Of a stretch of DNA of 64,000 bases, positions 41,259-51,137 are shown one piece after another. The notes beneath the pieces are model-generated. The model did no database searches and was not told the DNA's origin. It saw only the letters and a list, made by a program, of their open reading frames with translations. The translations under genes and the position numbers were made by a program. The DNA lies in the NCBI RefSeq assembly GCF_000378485.1, contig NZ_KB899969.1:1-64000 (forward strand), given 5' to 3'. The stretch is from Flavobacterium rivuli WB 3.3-2 = DSM 21788. GTDB lineage: Bacteria; Bacteroidota; Bacteroidia; Flavobacteriales; Flavobacteriaceae. Numbering within the stretch: position 1 is the stretch's first letter; the number at the start of each line of letters is the position of its first letter.

Positions 41259-42386
41259 TTATATTTGTTTTATAAGGTAAACATATACCGGAAAGTGGTC
41301 ACTAAAGCCTACTTTGCCGTTACCGCTTCGCAACGGATAACCCTTATAAGCACCGCTTACTTCGGTCATAAATGTTTTGTTATAAACCCCGGCTTTCCAA
41401 AAGCGGTATGAACTGTAGTCTTTTTCTACAAGTGGCTCTGTCATGATCATCTGGTCAAACAAATCCCAGGCATCGCGGTAAGCAAGCGTACCTATACCTT
41501 TTTTAGACATTTCTTCCATAGGGTTGTACAATCCGCCCGGTTTTACATCTTCTTTAAGAGCCTTGGCACCAAGAACAACTTTAATGCTATTATTATAAGG
41601 GCCATCGTTAAGGTCGCCCATTGTAATAACTTTAGCTTTGGGGTTAACACCATATAAAGAATCTATTATCTTTTTGTTTAGCGCTGCTGCCGCTTCTCTA
41701 AAAGGGCTGCTTACTTTTTCGCCCCCTGCGCGCGATGGCCAGTGGTTTACAATAAAGCTTACTTCTTCGCCATCAAGCATACCCGTAACAAGTAACTGGT
41801 CGCGTGTATAGCGCCTTCCGCTGTTATCAATATTAATAATTACGCCTTCGGTTTCTTTGTCCTCTTCAGTTTCTTTACCTGCAACTTTATCAGCTTCGGC
41901 TTTTTTCTTTGCCTTAAGCCCTGCCTCATCATAAATAATAAGCGGGAATGCCTTGTAGCTGGTAGGTTTAAACGATTTTTTTTGATACAGCAAGCCTACA
42001 TCTACACCCCTTTTATCGGGAGAGTCAAAGTGTACTATGCCATATCCTTTATCGGCTAAAAGCGGTTGTTTAATAAGGTCTTCCAGCACGCCGCGGTTCT
42101 CTATTTCGGCCACGCCTAATATGGTAGGCGAATTTGGGTTATTTGTTGTACCAATCTCGGCGATTACGCGCGATAAATTTGCCAGCTTTTTTTTGTATTT
42201 TGCACTGGTCCAGTGCTGTTTACCGTCTGGAAGATACTCTTCATCATTAACTTTTGGGTCGTTAATGGTATCATATAAATTTTCGACATTATAAAAGGCA
42301 ATGGTATGCACCTTAAATTTTTTGTCCTGGGCATTACCTGCTACGCTAAGCAGGATTAAAAAGAGCATACTGAGTGTCTTGTTCAT
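41259..42386 (-). CDS. Secreted endonuclease/exonuclease/phosphatase family protein
   Basis: A 375-residue EEP-fold protein with a signal peptide (1-19, cut after GNA). The catalytic set is visible: FYNVENLYD (Asn), GVAEIENRG (Glu), VNHWPSRAGG (His), MGDLNDGPYN (Asp, Asn) and FSDHFPV (Asp, His). This is the usual layout for Mg-dependent DNases or phosphodiesterases. It is divergent from a TonB-dependent receptor and two lipoproteins (143 bp between), suggesting it releases nucleotides or phosphate for uptake. The Met at 42386 starts the signal peptide. Confidence 0.92.
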   Translation of the reverse strand: MNKTLSMLFLILLSVAGNAQDKKFKVHTIAFYNVENLYDTINDPKVNDEEYLPDGKQHWTSAKYKKKLANLSRVIAEIGTTNNPNSPTILGVAEIENRGVLEDLIKQPLLADKGYGIVHFDSPDKRGVDVGLLYQKKSFKPTSYKAFPLIIYDEAGLKAKKKAEADKVAGKETEEDKETEGVIINIDNSGRRYTRDQLLVTGMLDGEEVSFIVNHWPSRAGGEKVSSPFREAAAALNKKIIDSLYGVNPKAKVITMGDLNDGPYNNSIKVVLGAKALKEDVKPGGLYNPMEEMSKKGIGTLAYRDAWDLFDQMIMTEPLVEKDYSSYRFWKAGVYNKTFMTEVSGAYKGYPLRSGNGKVGFSDHFPVYVYLIKQI

Positions 42387-42465
42387 TATATATAACAAAT
42401 ATTAATTTAACATCAAGTTTTGTAACAAACGGGATGCCAAAAGTAGATAATATTTTTAAATGTTA

Positions 42466-42473
42466 TACATTTG
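42466..42473 (+). promoter_or_regulatory. -7 element of the TonB receptor operon
   Basis: TACATTTG matches TAnnTTTG, 55 nt upstream of the receptor ATG. A -33 TTTG is not visible at the expected distance. Confidence 0.4.
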
Positions 42474-42528
42474 CCGCCGTTAAGAAATATTTAACTTAAT
42501 GCCGAACTGGAATAATTAAAATTTATTT

Positions 42529-45348
42529 ATGAAAAAACTAGTACTCAGTCTTTTATTTGTGATGCAGGTAGTATGTGCCTGGGCACAACAAGCATCTGTA
42601 CAGGGCAAGGTGGTCGATTCTAAATCGCAAAAACCCGTGGAAAATGTTGTTGCAACTCTTGAAGCTACAGGAGCAACAGCGCTAACAAATGCCGAAGGTG
42701 TATTTGTGTTTCCTGATGTTGCTGCAGGAAGCCATGTTGTAACCGTGGGCAGCACCGGGTTTGTTACCCAAACTTTTACCTTAGAGGTAGCCGCCGGGCA
42801 AACCCTTGACATTGGTGTGGTATCTCTTGAATATGATATTACATCTGAACAGCAATTAAGTTTAATTACCATTACAGATAACGACCTTGGTGATGACAAC
42901 AGCGGATCTGAAAATACAGCGGGTCTTTTACAGGCATCGAGAGATATTTTCCAGCAGGCCGCTGCCTTTAACTGGGGTATGGCGCGCTTTAGGATTCGTG
43001 GTTTAGATAACGAATATGGTACAACCATGATAAATGGTGTTACCATGAATAAATTATATGATGGCAGGCCCAACTGGAGCAACTGGGGTGGCCTTAACGA
43101 TGCTACACGTAACCAGGAATTTACAATGGGTACTGCAGCATCTGATTATACTTTTGGTAGTATATTGGGTACTCAGGAAATTAATACACGTGCCTCTATA
43201 TTTCGCCCGGGTGGCAGGATATCATTCTCCGGTACTAATACAAATTACAACTGGAGGGCTATGGCTACGTATGCATCCGGTATGGATAAGAACGGGTGGG
43301 CTTATGTAATATCTGCCTCTACACGTATGGCTAACGAAGGTTATTTTGAAGGTACAGACTATAAAGCAAACTCGTTTTTTGCAAGTGTAGAGAAAAAAAT
43401 AAACGACAAGCACAGTATTAACTTTACAGGTATTTATGCTCAGAACAGCAGAGGGAAAAACTCTCCTAATACTGATGAGATGACCCGTATAGCCGGCGAG
43501 AAATATAACTCTTACTGGGGTTACCAAAATGGCGACAAACGCAACTCCCGCGATAAGGATGTGGAAGAGCCTATCTTTATGCTTAGCCACTACTGGAACA
43601 TAAGCGAAAGCACATCATTAAACACTAACGTTGCTTACCAGTTTGGTAAAATAGGTAACAGCAGGCTGGATTACCAAAATGCACCTAACCCGGACCCTAC
43701 GTATTACAGGAACCTGCCAAGCTATTTTACATCTATGTATGATGGGGCTACTTTCATTGGCGGAAGTGATGAAAATGTTGCACTTGCTAAAAATGCACCT
43801 TTTTTAACTAACAGGCAAATAGACTGGAACAACCTTTATCAAACTAACAGCAATACTGCAAATGGCCGTAGTGCTTATGTATTGTATGAAGACCGTACAG
43901 ATGATAAAACGCTTACAGCAAACTCTATATTACGCTCGCAGTTATCAGACCACATTTCATTAAATGCAGGTGCTACTTACAAACATGTAAAATCGCACAA
44001 TTTCCAGAACCTGTTAGACCTTTTAGGTGGCCAGTTCTTTGAAGATTTTGATAATTACTACACTGGTTCTTACTCTCAGAGCGACCTTAACAATCCTAAC
44101 AGGACGGTAAGGGTAGGCGATACTTATGGTTATAACTATAACCTGTTTGCTAATAACATTGATGCTTTTACACAATTTAAATTTAGCTACAGTAATATTG
44201 ATTTTTACCTTGCACAAAACTTCTCACGTTCAGAGTATCAAAGAGAAGGCCTTTACAGGAATGGTCTTTATGCTAATAACTCTTACGGAAAAAGCAACAA
44301 GGCTGTTTTTGAGAACTATGGCTTTAAAGGTGGTTTAACCTATAAGCTTGATGGCAGGAACATGATCGTGGTTAATGCCGCACGTATGACTAAAGCTCCT
44401 ACATTAAGGAACACTTTTCCTAATGCAAGGCTTAATAATGTTATCGTAGACAACATAGGCAGCGAACTTGTATCGAGCGCAGATTTAAGCTACGTTATAA
44501 GGACTCCTAAGCTTAAGGCACGTATAACAGGTTACTATTCTACAATACAAAATTCTACAGAGACTTCATTCTTCTTTGGCGAAGGTGTATTTGATGATAA
44601 TGGCGGAGACGGCGGTAACGCATTTATTGCCGAAACTGTAACCGGTATTAATAAACAAATGATGGGTGGAGAACTTGGTATAGAGTACAACATTACCCAG
44701 ACTATTAAAGTAAACGCTTCTGCTGCTTTTGGCCAGTATACGTATACAAACAACCCTAACGTAAGTGTTAATAACGATGCCCTTGCTGTAGGCCTTGTAG
44801 AGGGCGATGGTACATCTGTAGTAGGTGCAAATACCGGTACAATTGTAGATTTTGGTAAAGCTTACCTTAAAGATTATAAACTTGCAGGTATGCCGCAACA
44901 GGCTTACTCTTTAGGTTTAGAGTACCGTGACCCTCATTTCTGGTGGATAGGTGCTAACGCTAACTACCTTGCACAAAATTATATAGATGTTTCTGCTTTA
45001 TTAAGAACAGCAAACTTTTTTAAAGACCCTGTAACAGGACAAACTATAGATGGTGCTAACACACCAAGGGCGAGAGAACTGTTAAAACAAGAGCGTTTTA
45101 ATGATTTTTACCTGTTTAACCTTCAGGGTGGTAAATCATGGAGATTAGGTAAACAAACCGTAGGTTTCTTTGCAAGTGTAAACAACGTGTTTGATAAAAC
45201 ATATAAAACAGGTGGTTTTGAGCAGTCGCGTAATGCAAATTACACACAACTTGACCAGGACCAGAGCAGCGGTACACCATCTTTTGGTTCTAAATATTTT
45301 TATGGCTACGGCAGGACTTTCTTTGTTAACCTGTATATAAACTTCTAA
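42529..45348 (+). CDS. TonB-dependent outer-membrane receptor with carboxypeptidase-like N-terminal domain
   Basis: A 939-residue protein with a signal peptide (1-19, cut after WAQ). It has a carboxypeptidase-regulatory-like domain (about 22-110: VQGKVVDSKSQKPVENVVATL, NAEGVFVFPDV), a plug (about 115-240) and a beta-barrel ending in Phe (NLYINF). There is no SusD partner; the operon instead has two lipoproteins, of the choice-of-anchor/DUF5017-like and DUF5689 types. It imports a ligand across the outer membrane using TonB energy. The nearby secreted nuclease suggests the ligand comes from nucleic acid. Confidence 0.93.
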   Translation: MKKLVLSLLFVMQVVCAWAQQASVQGKVVDSKSQKPVENVVATLEATGATALTNAEGVFVFPDVAAGSHVVTVGSTGFVTQTFTLEVAAGQTLDIGVVSLEYDITSEQQLSLITITDNDLGDDNSGSENTAGLLQASRDIFQQAAAFNWGMARFRIRGLDNEYGTTMINGVTMNKLYDGRPNWSNWGGLNDATRNQEFTMGTAASDYTFGSILGTQEINTRASIFRPGGRISFSGTNTNYNWRAMATYASGMDKNGWAYVISASTRMANEGYFEGTDYKANSFFASVEKKINDKHSINFTGIYAQNSRGKNSPNTDEMTRIAGEKYNSYWGYQNGDKRNSRDKDVEEPIFMLSHYWNISESTSLNTNVAYQFGKIGNSRLDYQNAPNPDPTYYRNLPSYFTSMYDGATFIGGSDENVALAKNAPFLTNRQIDWNNLYQTNSNTANGRSAYVLYEDRTDDKTLTANSILRSQLSDHISLNAGATYKHVKSHNFQNLLDLLGGQFFEDFDNYYTGSYSQSDLNNPNRTVRVGDTYGYNYNLFANNIDAFTQFKFSYSNIDFYLAQNFSRSEYQREGLYRNGLYANNSYGKSNKAVFENYGFKGGLTYKLDGRNMIVVNAARMTKAPTLRNTFPNARLNNVIVDNIGSELVSSADLSYVIRTPKLKARITGYYSTIQNSTETSFFFGEGVFDDNGGDGGNAFIAETVTGINKQMMGGELGIEYNITQTIKVNASAAFGQYTYTNNPNVSVNNDALAVGLVEGDGTSVVGANTGTIVDFGKAYLKDYKLAGMPQQAYSLGLEYRDPHFWWIGANANYLAQNYIDVSALLRTANFFKDPVTGQTIDGANTPRARELLKQERFNDFYLFNLQGGKSWRLGKQTVGFFASVNNVFDKTYKTGGFEQSRNANYTQLDQDQSSGTPSFGSKYFYGYGRTFFVNLYINF

Positions 45349-45359
45349 TTTTACATACT

Positions 45360-45965
45360 ATGAAAAAGAATATTAAAACGATTATGCTTGGGCTGTTTAC
45401 CGCAGTACTGGCTACGGGTTGTGTAGGAGATGACGATTATAAACTTGCTCCTTTTGATGAGCCTGCATGGTCTGAAGGTTTTCAGGATGCAGTAGATGGT
45501 ACTACTCTTGATTTACCGGGATGGACTAATTTTAATGAAACCGGGCGTAAAAAATGGAACGAGGAAGTATTTACCGGTAACGGTTATGCAGAGTTTAGTA
45601 CTTTTGGATCTGGAGACCCTGTAAACGTAGGGTGGTTAATTACACCGGCAGTAAATATAGACGGTACAAGTAAGGTACTTACCTTTCAAACGGCACAGCA
45701 CCACCTTGAGGTTCCTGCTAATAAAATTGAGGTACTTGTATCTTCAAATTATGATGGTACTAATGTTCTTGCTGCAACATGGACACCGCTTACGGCTACT
45801 TTCCCTACAGCTGCTACAGACTGGTATTTATTTGTAAGCTCTGGCCGCATAAGCCTTGCTGCATATTCCGGCAACGTGCATATAGCATTTAAAGTAACAG
45901 GTTCAGGAACAGATTTAACTCTTGATGGTGCCTACCAGATAGACAACGTTAAAATATTAAAATAA
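45360..45965 (+). CDS. Lipoprotein with choice-of-anchor J/DUF5017-like domain
   Basis: A 201-residue lipoprotein (Cys21 in LATGCVGDDD). The remainder is one jelly-roll-like domain: the opening ...WSEGFQDAVDGTTLDLPGWTNFNETGRKKW, the WLITPAVNIDG strand pair, FQTAQHHLEVPANKIEVLVSSNYDG and the closing DGAYQIDNVKIL. It starts 12 nt after the receptor and ends 7 nt before the next gene, so all three form one operon. It is probably outer-leaflet and may hold substrate for the receptor. Confidence 0.8.
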   Translation: MKKNIKTIMLGLFTAVLATGCVGDDDYKLAPFDEPAWSEGFQDAVDGTTLDLPGWTNFNETGRKKWNEEVFTGNGYAEFSTFGSGDPVNVGWLITPAVNIDGTSKVLTFQTAQHHLEVPANKIEVLVSSNYDGTNVLAATWTPLTATFPTAATDWYLFVSSGRISLAAYSGNVHIAFKVTGSGTDLTLDGAYQIDNVKILK

Positions 45966-45971
45966 AAGACT

Positions 45972-47435
45972 ATGAAATCAATTTTAATAAAATCGCTTTT
46001 TATTGGTACGGCGGCACTATTGCTTACTGCATGTGCTAACGACGATAATTACAGCACTCCTTATGAGGAGTGTGTAGAGACCGGCATAACGCCAAATGTT
46101 ACAGTTGCCGCACTTACTGCGCGCGCTACAACGGCACCAAGATTATATACAGTACCTGCAGGTGCCCCAAGCGATTACATAGAAGGATATGTAACATCAA
46201 GCGATGAGAGGGGTTCTTTCTTTAAAGTGGTAACACTACAAACAAAACCTACAGATGGGTCTGCCGTTAAGGGTTTTAGTATTGCCATAGATGCTAACGG
46301 TCTTTTTGGTAAAGGTTTTACACCGGGCCGCAAAGTACTTGTAAAGCTGGACAGCCTGTATTATGCTAACGAATATAATGCCCTTAAAGTAGGCGCTCTT
46401 TTTGAAGACACAACTGTAGGCAGGATAGCCGAAGGTGATTATGCTAAAAATATCATTGTGGGCTGTACAAAAGTAGACGAAGAAGAACTTGTACAACACA
46501 TGACTATTACTCAGGCTTTACGCGATGAAAATATTAACAAGCTTATAGAGCTTGATAGCGTTCAGTTTACTACAGCTTCTTTTGGCTACAGCCTTTATGA
46601 CAGCACTGCGCCTACAGCAGCGGGTAACCCACAAACTATTGGCGGCAGTACAAACCATAACCTGGAAGATAAGTATGGCCGTACTATAATATTCAGGACA
46701 AGCAGCTTTGCTAACTTTGCAGGAGATAAAGTAAAACAGGGGATTTTAAAGGTAAGAGGCGTACTTACAAAATACAGGGATTCTTACCAGTTTCTTCCGC
46801 GTTACTCTGAAGATGTTAAAGTTATTAGCGAAACAGGAAGGCTTGTTCGTGTTGTAGAGCCTATAGCACCCGGTTCTGGCGGCCCTCTTGGCGGTACTGC
46901 TATAACATACAGCGGTAACTTTACAGAAAATTTTGAAAGCTATGCGCTAAACGCAAATACATACCCTAAATATATCACCGATTTTATTGGTGCATCAAGG
47001 TACTGGCAGGTAAAGCAATTCCCTGCAAATACAGGTAATAAATATATAGAGATGACTTCTTATGTAGGCAGTAGCTCTCCAGGTGTTGTTACAAGGTCAT
47101 ACTTTATAGTTCCTGTTGATTTTACAGCAGCAAACACTTTTACCTTTAAAAAAGAGATAAGATATATGGCAGGCCAGTCGTTTAAAGTATATTATGCAAC
47201 AGCTGCAAACTATACTCCCGGAGGTGTAATAGATGTAAATACTTTTACAAACATTACATCGAGCTTTACAGGCTTAACGTATCCTGCAACCGGAGCATCA
47301 GAAAGTACATTTACTACAGCAGGTACTTATAGCATACCGGCTGCCTTAACAGGTAATGGTTTCTTTGTATTAGAATATGCCGGTGGTGGTGCAGTTACTA
47401 CTACAATACAAATAGATGATATTGTAGTTAACTAA
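45972..47435 (+). CDS. DUF5689 lipoprotein with C-terminal choice-of-anchor domain
   Basis: A 487-residue lipoprotein (Cys20 in LLTACANDD). The DUF5689 domain covers about 35-300: YIEGYVTSSDERGSFFKVVTLQ, FTPGRKVLVKLDSLYYANEYNALKVGALF, then KVRGVLTKYRDSYQFLPRYSEDV. It resembles an OB-fold and is often associated with secreted nucleases in Flavobacteriia. A second jelly-roll domain covers about 315-487 (FTENFESYALNANTYPKYITDF to TTTIQIDDIVVN). The match to nuclease loci is by family association. It closes the receptor operon. Confidence 0.85.
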   Translation: MKSILIKSLFIGTAALLLTACANDDNYSTPYEECVETGITPNVTVAALTARATTAPRLYTVPAGAPSDYIEGYVTSSDERGSFFKVVTLQTKPTDGSAVKGFSIAIDANGLFGKGFTPGRKVLVKLDSLYYANEYNALKVGALFEDTTVGRIAEGDYAKNIIVGCTKVDEEELVQHMTITQALRDENINKLIELDSVQFTTASFGYSLYDSTAPTAAGNPQTIGGSTNHNLEDKYGRTIIFRTSSFANFAGDKVKQGILKVRGVLTKYRDSYQFLPRYSEDVKVISETGRLVRVVEPIAPGSGGPLGGTAITYSGNFTENFESYALNANTYPKYITDFIGASRYWQVKQFPANTGNKYIEMTSYVGSSSPGVVTRSYFIVPVDFTAANTFTFKKEIRYMAGQSFKVYYATAANYTPGGVIDVNTFTNITSSFTGLTYPATGASESTFTTAGTYSIPAALTGNGFFVLEYAGGGAVTTTIQIDDIVVN

Positions 47436-47458
47436 ACTGCGATATACAATATTATAAT

Positions 47459-47495
47459 AAAAGTGGCCGGGAGAAATCCCGGCCACTTATTTTTT
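47459..47495 (+). terminator. Strong terminator of the receptor operon
   Basis: AAGTGGCCGGGA pairs with TCCCGGCCACTT around GAAA, followed by ATTTTTT. Confidence 0.9.
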
Positions 47496-47694
47496 AGGGC
47501 TATAGCGGGATTTACATTTGCCAGAACGATACGATTTTTATTTTATTCTACAGGTGTAAATGTTTTAATAGCCTAAATATTTGAGTGACCTTCCTGAACA
47601 TATTATATTATAATATTTCGTCAAAAGGTATTACCTCCTAAACCCTGCATTAGGTATTGAGGTCAGGTTCTGCAAAATAGACTGAAATCTAAGA

Positions 47695-48678
47695 TTACTT
47701 TTTAACGGGAAATAAAAATGAAGCTATTACAGACACGATTAATATACCTCCCACAATTGCCAGCGATACGGGCGAAGAAATGTGTACAAAAGGCCCTATT
47801 AGCATTTTTACGCCTATAAACGCCAGTATTACCGCCAACCCATAATGCAGGCGGCTAAACATGTGCATAAAATTTGCCAACAGGAAGTATAAGGCACGCA
47901 GCCCCAGTATGGCAAATATATTTGATGTATAAAGTATAAGCGGGTCGTTAGGGGCAATGGCAAATATAGCGGGGATAGAATCTACCGCAAAAATAAGGTC
48001 GGTAAATTCTATAACAGCAACCACTACAAGCAGTGGCGTTGCCATGCGTATGCCATTTTCTTTTACAAAAAAGCGACCGCCAACATAGTTTTTTGTAACC
48101 TTAAAAAGCTTGTAAATTACCCTTGCACCCGGGCTTTTTGTAAAGTCTTTATTTTCATCATCATCTTCATGAGATGCCCAAGATTTTATACCGGCAATAA
48201 CTAAAAAGATACCAAAAATGGTTAGAACGGCATTAATTTGCCTGCTTTCGCCAAAGATGGTTATTGGTGGTAAATAGGTAAGGTTAATAAGCTCTACACC
48301 TGTAAATATAAATATAGCACGAAAAAATAAGGCTCCTATTATACCCCAGAACAACACTTTATGGTGCAGTTCTTTAGGTACGTTAAAGAACCCGAAGACA
48401 AGTATAAAAACAAAGAGGTTATCTACAGAAAGGGCTTTCTCTATCCAGTAGGCACTCTGAAATTTTGTAAAGGCTTCAAAGTCCATTACATAATAAATAA
48501 CCCCGCTAAATACCATGGATAGTGATATCCATACTACAGACCATGCTAAAGCCTCTTTACTGCTTACTACATGGCTGTGTTTATTAAACACGCCAAGGTC
48601 GAGCAACAGCATAACCACTACTGTAATGCCAAATAAAGCTAAAATGCCGGGATGGTTTATCAGGTGGTCGTGGTTCAT
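47695..48678 (-). CDS. TerC/Alx family membrane protein
   Basis: A 327-residue integral membrane protein with about nine hydrophobic segments. TerC/Alx landmarks: DLGVFNKHSHVVSSKEAL near the N-terminus, AYWIEKALSVDNLFVFILVF, FTDLIFAVDSIPAIFAI with conserved acidic residues, and ALRALYFLLANFMHMF. Alx is linked to manganese export and alkaline response; TerC to metal loading during protein secretion. It lies 11 nt after gpsA, probably in one operon. Confidence 0.93.
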   Translation of the reverse strand: MNHDHLINHPGILALFGITVVVMLLLDLGVFNKHSHVVSSKEALAWSVVWISLSMVFSGVIYYVMDFEAFTKFQSAYWIEKALSVDNLFVFILVFGFFNVPKELHHKVLFWGIIGALFFRAIFIFTGVELINLTYLPPITIFGESRQINAVLTIFGIFLVIAGIKSWASHEDDDENKDFTKSPGARVIYKLFKVTKNYVGGRFFVKENGIRMATPLLVVVAVIEFTDLIFAVDSIPAIFAIAPNDPLILYTSNIFAILGLRALYFLLANFMHMFSRLHYGLAVILAFIGVKMLIGPFVHISSPVSLAIVGGILIVSVIASFLFPVKK

Positions 48679-48689
48679 AGCTTATAGTT

Positions 48690-49685
48690 TTAATCCAGTT
48701 TATCGGTCAGTTTTTTAAACACCTGCTTGGCATCGCCGCCTTCATACAAAATATTGTATACGGCGTTGATGATTGGTGTTTTAGCTTTGTATTCCTTATT
48801 TAGCTTATAGGCACTTTTTGCGGCATAATAACCTTCGGCAACCATGCTCATTTCCATCATGGCACTTTTTACGGTGTACCCTTTTCCTATCATGTTACCA
48901 AACATACGGTTACGCGAAAATACCGAGTAACCCGTAACAAGCAAGTCACCCAGGTAAGCAGAATCATTGATATTACGTTTCATTTTATGCACCTTGCGAA
49001 TGAACTTTTTCATTTCGCGCACGGCATTACTCATAAGCAATGCCTGAAAGTTATCGCCATAGCCCAAGCCATGTGCCATACCCGCAGCAATAGCATAAAT
49101 ATTTTTAAGCATAGCAGCATATTCTGTGCCAATAATATCGTCGGATATTTTTGTTTTAATATAATGGCTGTTAAGATTTTTAGCCATTGTGCTTGCCTTT
49201 TTTTCACTGCCACAGGCAATAGTTAGGTACGAAAGCCTTTCGAGGGCTACCTCTTCAGCATGGCATGGGCCCGTTATAACGCCTATATTATCAAATGGAA
49301 TGTTGTAAGTGTCATGAAAATGCTCGCCCACAATAAGGCTGGTTTCAGGAACAATACCTTTAATGGCCGAAAATATAATTTTATCTTCCAGGCTTACCGT
49401 AAGTTTCTCAAGTTCGGTACTTAAAAAAGCCGATGGTATGGCAAAAATTACATAATCAGCATACGCAATTGCCTCATTAATATCGTTAGTAAGCAGGAGT
49501 TTATTGGTGTCAAATTCTACCGAGCTCAGGTAATTAGGATTATGTTTTTGTAGTTTAATATGCTCAATGGCAGATGTGTTGCGCATATACCACGCAATTT
49601 TATCTACATTAACACAAAGCATCTTGGCTATTGCCGTTGCCCAGCTTCCACCGCCTATTACCGCGAACTTAGGAGTATCACTCAT
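48690..49685 (-). CDS. gpsA: Glycerol-3-phosphate dehydrogenase [NAD(P)+]
   Basis: A 331-residue dehydrogenase with the N-terminal GxGxxA motif (GGGSWATAIAKML, 8-20) and the substrate-site Lys in EYAAMLKNIYAIAAGMAHGLGYGDN. It reduces dihydroxyacetone phosphate to glycerol-3-phosphate for phospholipid synthesis. plsC, which uses this product's acylated form, is in the same window but not linked. Confidence 0.96.
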   Translation of the reverse strand: MSDTPKFAVIGGGSWATAIAKMLCVNVDKIAWYMRNTSAIEHIKLQKHNPNYLSSVEFDTNKLLLTNDINEAIAYADYVIFAIPSAFLSTELEKLTVSLEDKIIFSAIKGIVPETSLIVGEHFHDTYNIPFDNIGVITGPCHAEEVALERLSYLTIACGSEKKASTMAKNLNSHYIKTKISDDIIGTEYAAMLKNIYAIAAGMAHGLGYGDNFQALLMSNAVREMKKFIRKVHKMKRNINDSAYLGDLLVTGYSVFSRNRMFGNMIGKGYTVKSAMMEMSMVAEGYYAAKSAYKLNKEYKAKTPIINAVYNILYEGGDAKQVFKKLTDKLD

Positions 49686-49981
49686 TATTTTAAGTTGTTT
49701 CTAAAGGCCAAAAGTACTCAAATTTAACACAACTCCATAAACTGTTGTTATATGCAATGATATCATAATAAATATTAACATTATATTATGAAAAGAAATA
49801 CAATGATACTTCTTGCACAGCGTTATCCTATAGAATTTTGTTTACAATCTGGAGGATTATAACAAGGTTAGTAAATTTTTTGTTTTTGGTGTTTTTTAAA
49901 AGGCATTCATGTTTTGCATGAGTGCCTTTTATAGTATAAAGATATTAAAAGCAGTGTACACTTATGATAAGGATTTCATAA
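49686..49981. other. 296-bp intergenic region with a terminator
   Basis: A clear hairpin (GGCATTCATG with CATGAGTGCC, 49902-49929) with A/T flanks serves as terminator for the minus-strand gene at 49982. A 24-codon frame (49788-49862) starts with ATG, but no start signal or similarity supports it. Nothing else is seen. Confidence 0.5.
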
Positions 49982-50515
49982 TTATACCTTGCCAACACGA
50001 ATTCTTCCGGCATAAGAAAAGAGTTTTGCGACGGCGACACCGTAAAATACCATACACATGGAAGAAGTACTCTTAGTTTGCTGAGCTCTGTACCAGTGGT
50101 ATTCTTTTTCCGTCAGCACCCTTATAAGTTCACCTCGATTTTCTAAGCAATATTGTCCATTATTTATGTGAACAACTCCGCTATGATGAAAATCAAACTG
50201 TATAAAGTTTATAAATGCATATACAACGCATGCCATTGTAATTATTACAATCCAGACAGGCGTATTTTTGAATAGAATTTTATATTGTGAGACCGGGTTC
50301 ATGCGGTTAAGAATTCCCGATTGCCTGTGTGCTATATAATCTGGATCGTTTTGTTGGTCTAAAATGACGGCTGATATTACTATAAGAGCGCCAACATATA
50401 ATATATAAATAAAAGGTATAGTTTGCTGGACATCTATATTTTGAACAGAAAGAATATTTATTGTTACAGAACTTAGCCAGCCAAATATCGCCAGATAAAA
50501 TAATAGTCTTTTCAT
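49982..50515 (-). CDS. Membrane protein of unknown function
   Basis: A 177-residue protein with three hydrophobic segments (about 4-22, 37-54, 90-110), then a soluble part containing HHSGVVHINNGQYCLENRGELIRVLTEKEYHWYRAQQTKS, and possibly a fourth weak segment. No domain was recognised. It follows nadD by 13 nt on the same strand, so it is probably in that operon. Confidence 0.7.
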   Translation of the reverse strand: MKRLLFYLAIFGWLSSVTINILSVQNIDVQQTIPFIYILYVGALIVISAVILDQQNDPDYIAHRQSGILNRMNPVSQYKILFKNTPVWIVIITMACVVYAFINFIQFDFHHSGVVHINNGQYCLENRGELIRVLTEKEYHWYRAQQTKSTSSMCMVFYGVAVAKLFSYAGRIRVGKV

Positions 50516-50528
50516 ATTAGTGTTAGCA

Positions 50529-51110
50529 TTACTTCTTATAAAAAAGGTTATGCACTACATACTGCCATACTTTCTCCGGCAATAAAGGGCGCACATTTTT
50601 ACCTTCTTTTATGCTGTTGCGAATAAACGTAGACGATATCTCTATAACAGGTGCCTCTACTTTATGAATGCGTGCAGCGGCGGCAATATCCGGATTAATA
50701 ACTTCGGTGTTTATGCGCGGGTATACATAAATATCATGATTTTGCAGTAGTACTTCATAGTTTTTCCACTTATGCAGGGAGTTAAGGTTGTCTTCCCCCA
50801 TTATAAGCGAAAACTCGTGCATGGGGAATTTTTCCTGCAAATGTGCCAGCGTATTTACGGTATAGCTTGGCTGCGGTAGCCGGAACTCTACATCGCTCGG
50901 TTTAAGTTTAGGGTAATCTTCGGTAGCCAGGAATACCATTTGTAAACGATGATGGTCATCCAGCAGGGTGCTCTTTTTTTTAAGCGGGTTGTGCGGGGTA
51001 ACTACAAGCCATATCTGGTCGAGGCCGCTGTATTCGGCCATGTGGTTAGCAATAATAAGATGCCCTGCATGAATGGGGTTAAACGTCCCGAAGTAAAGGC
51101 CTATTTTCAT
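50529..51110 (-). CDS. nadD: Nicotinate-nucleotide adenylyltransferase
   Basis: A 193-residue enzyme of NAD synthesis. The nucleotidyltransferase motif GTFNPIHAGH is at 8-17 and the ATP-binding SSTFIRN near the C-terminus. It converts nicotinate mononucleotide to deamido-NAD. Start at MKIGLYFG (51110). It sits in the yicC-gmk-nadD order frequent in Bacteroidota, with a repeat element between gmk and nadD. Confidence 0.95.
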   Translation of the reverse strand: MKIGLYFGTFNPIHAGHLIIANHMAEYSGLDQIWLVVTPHNPLKKKSTLLDDHHRLQMVFLATEDYPKLKPSDVEFRLPQPSYTVNTLAHLQEKFPMHEFSLIMGEDNLNSLHKWKNYEVLLQNHDIYVYPRINTEVINPDIAAAARIHKVEAPVIEISSTFIRNSIKEGKNVRPLLPEKVWQYVVHNLFYKK

Positions 51111-51137
51111 AATTATGTAAATACCTAAGTGCATTTA

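Noticed and set aside
49788..49862. 24-codon frame starting with ATG between gpsA and the 177-residue gene
   Set aside because: Too short, no clear ribosome site or similarity, and no conservation can be judged from one sequence.
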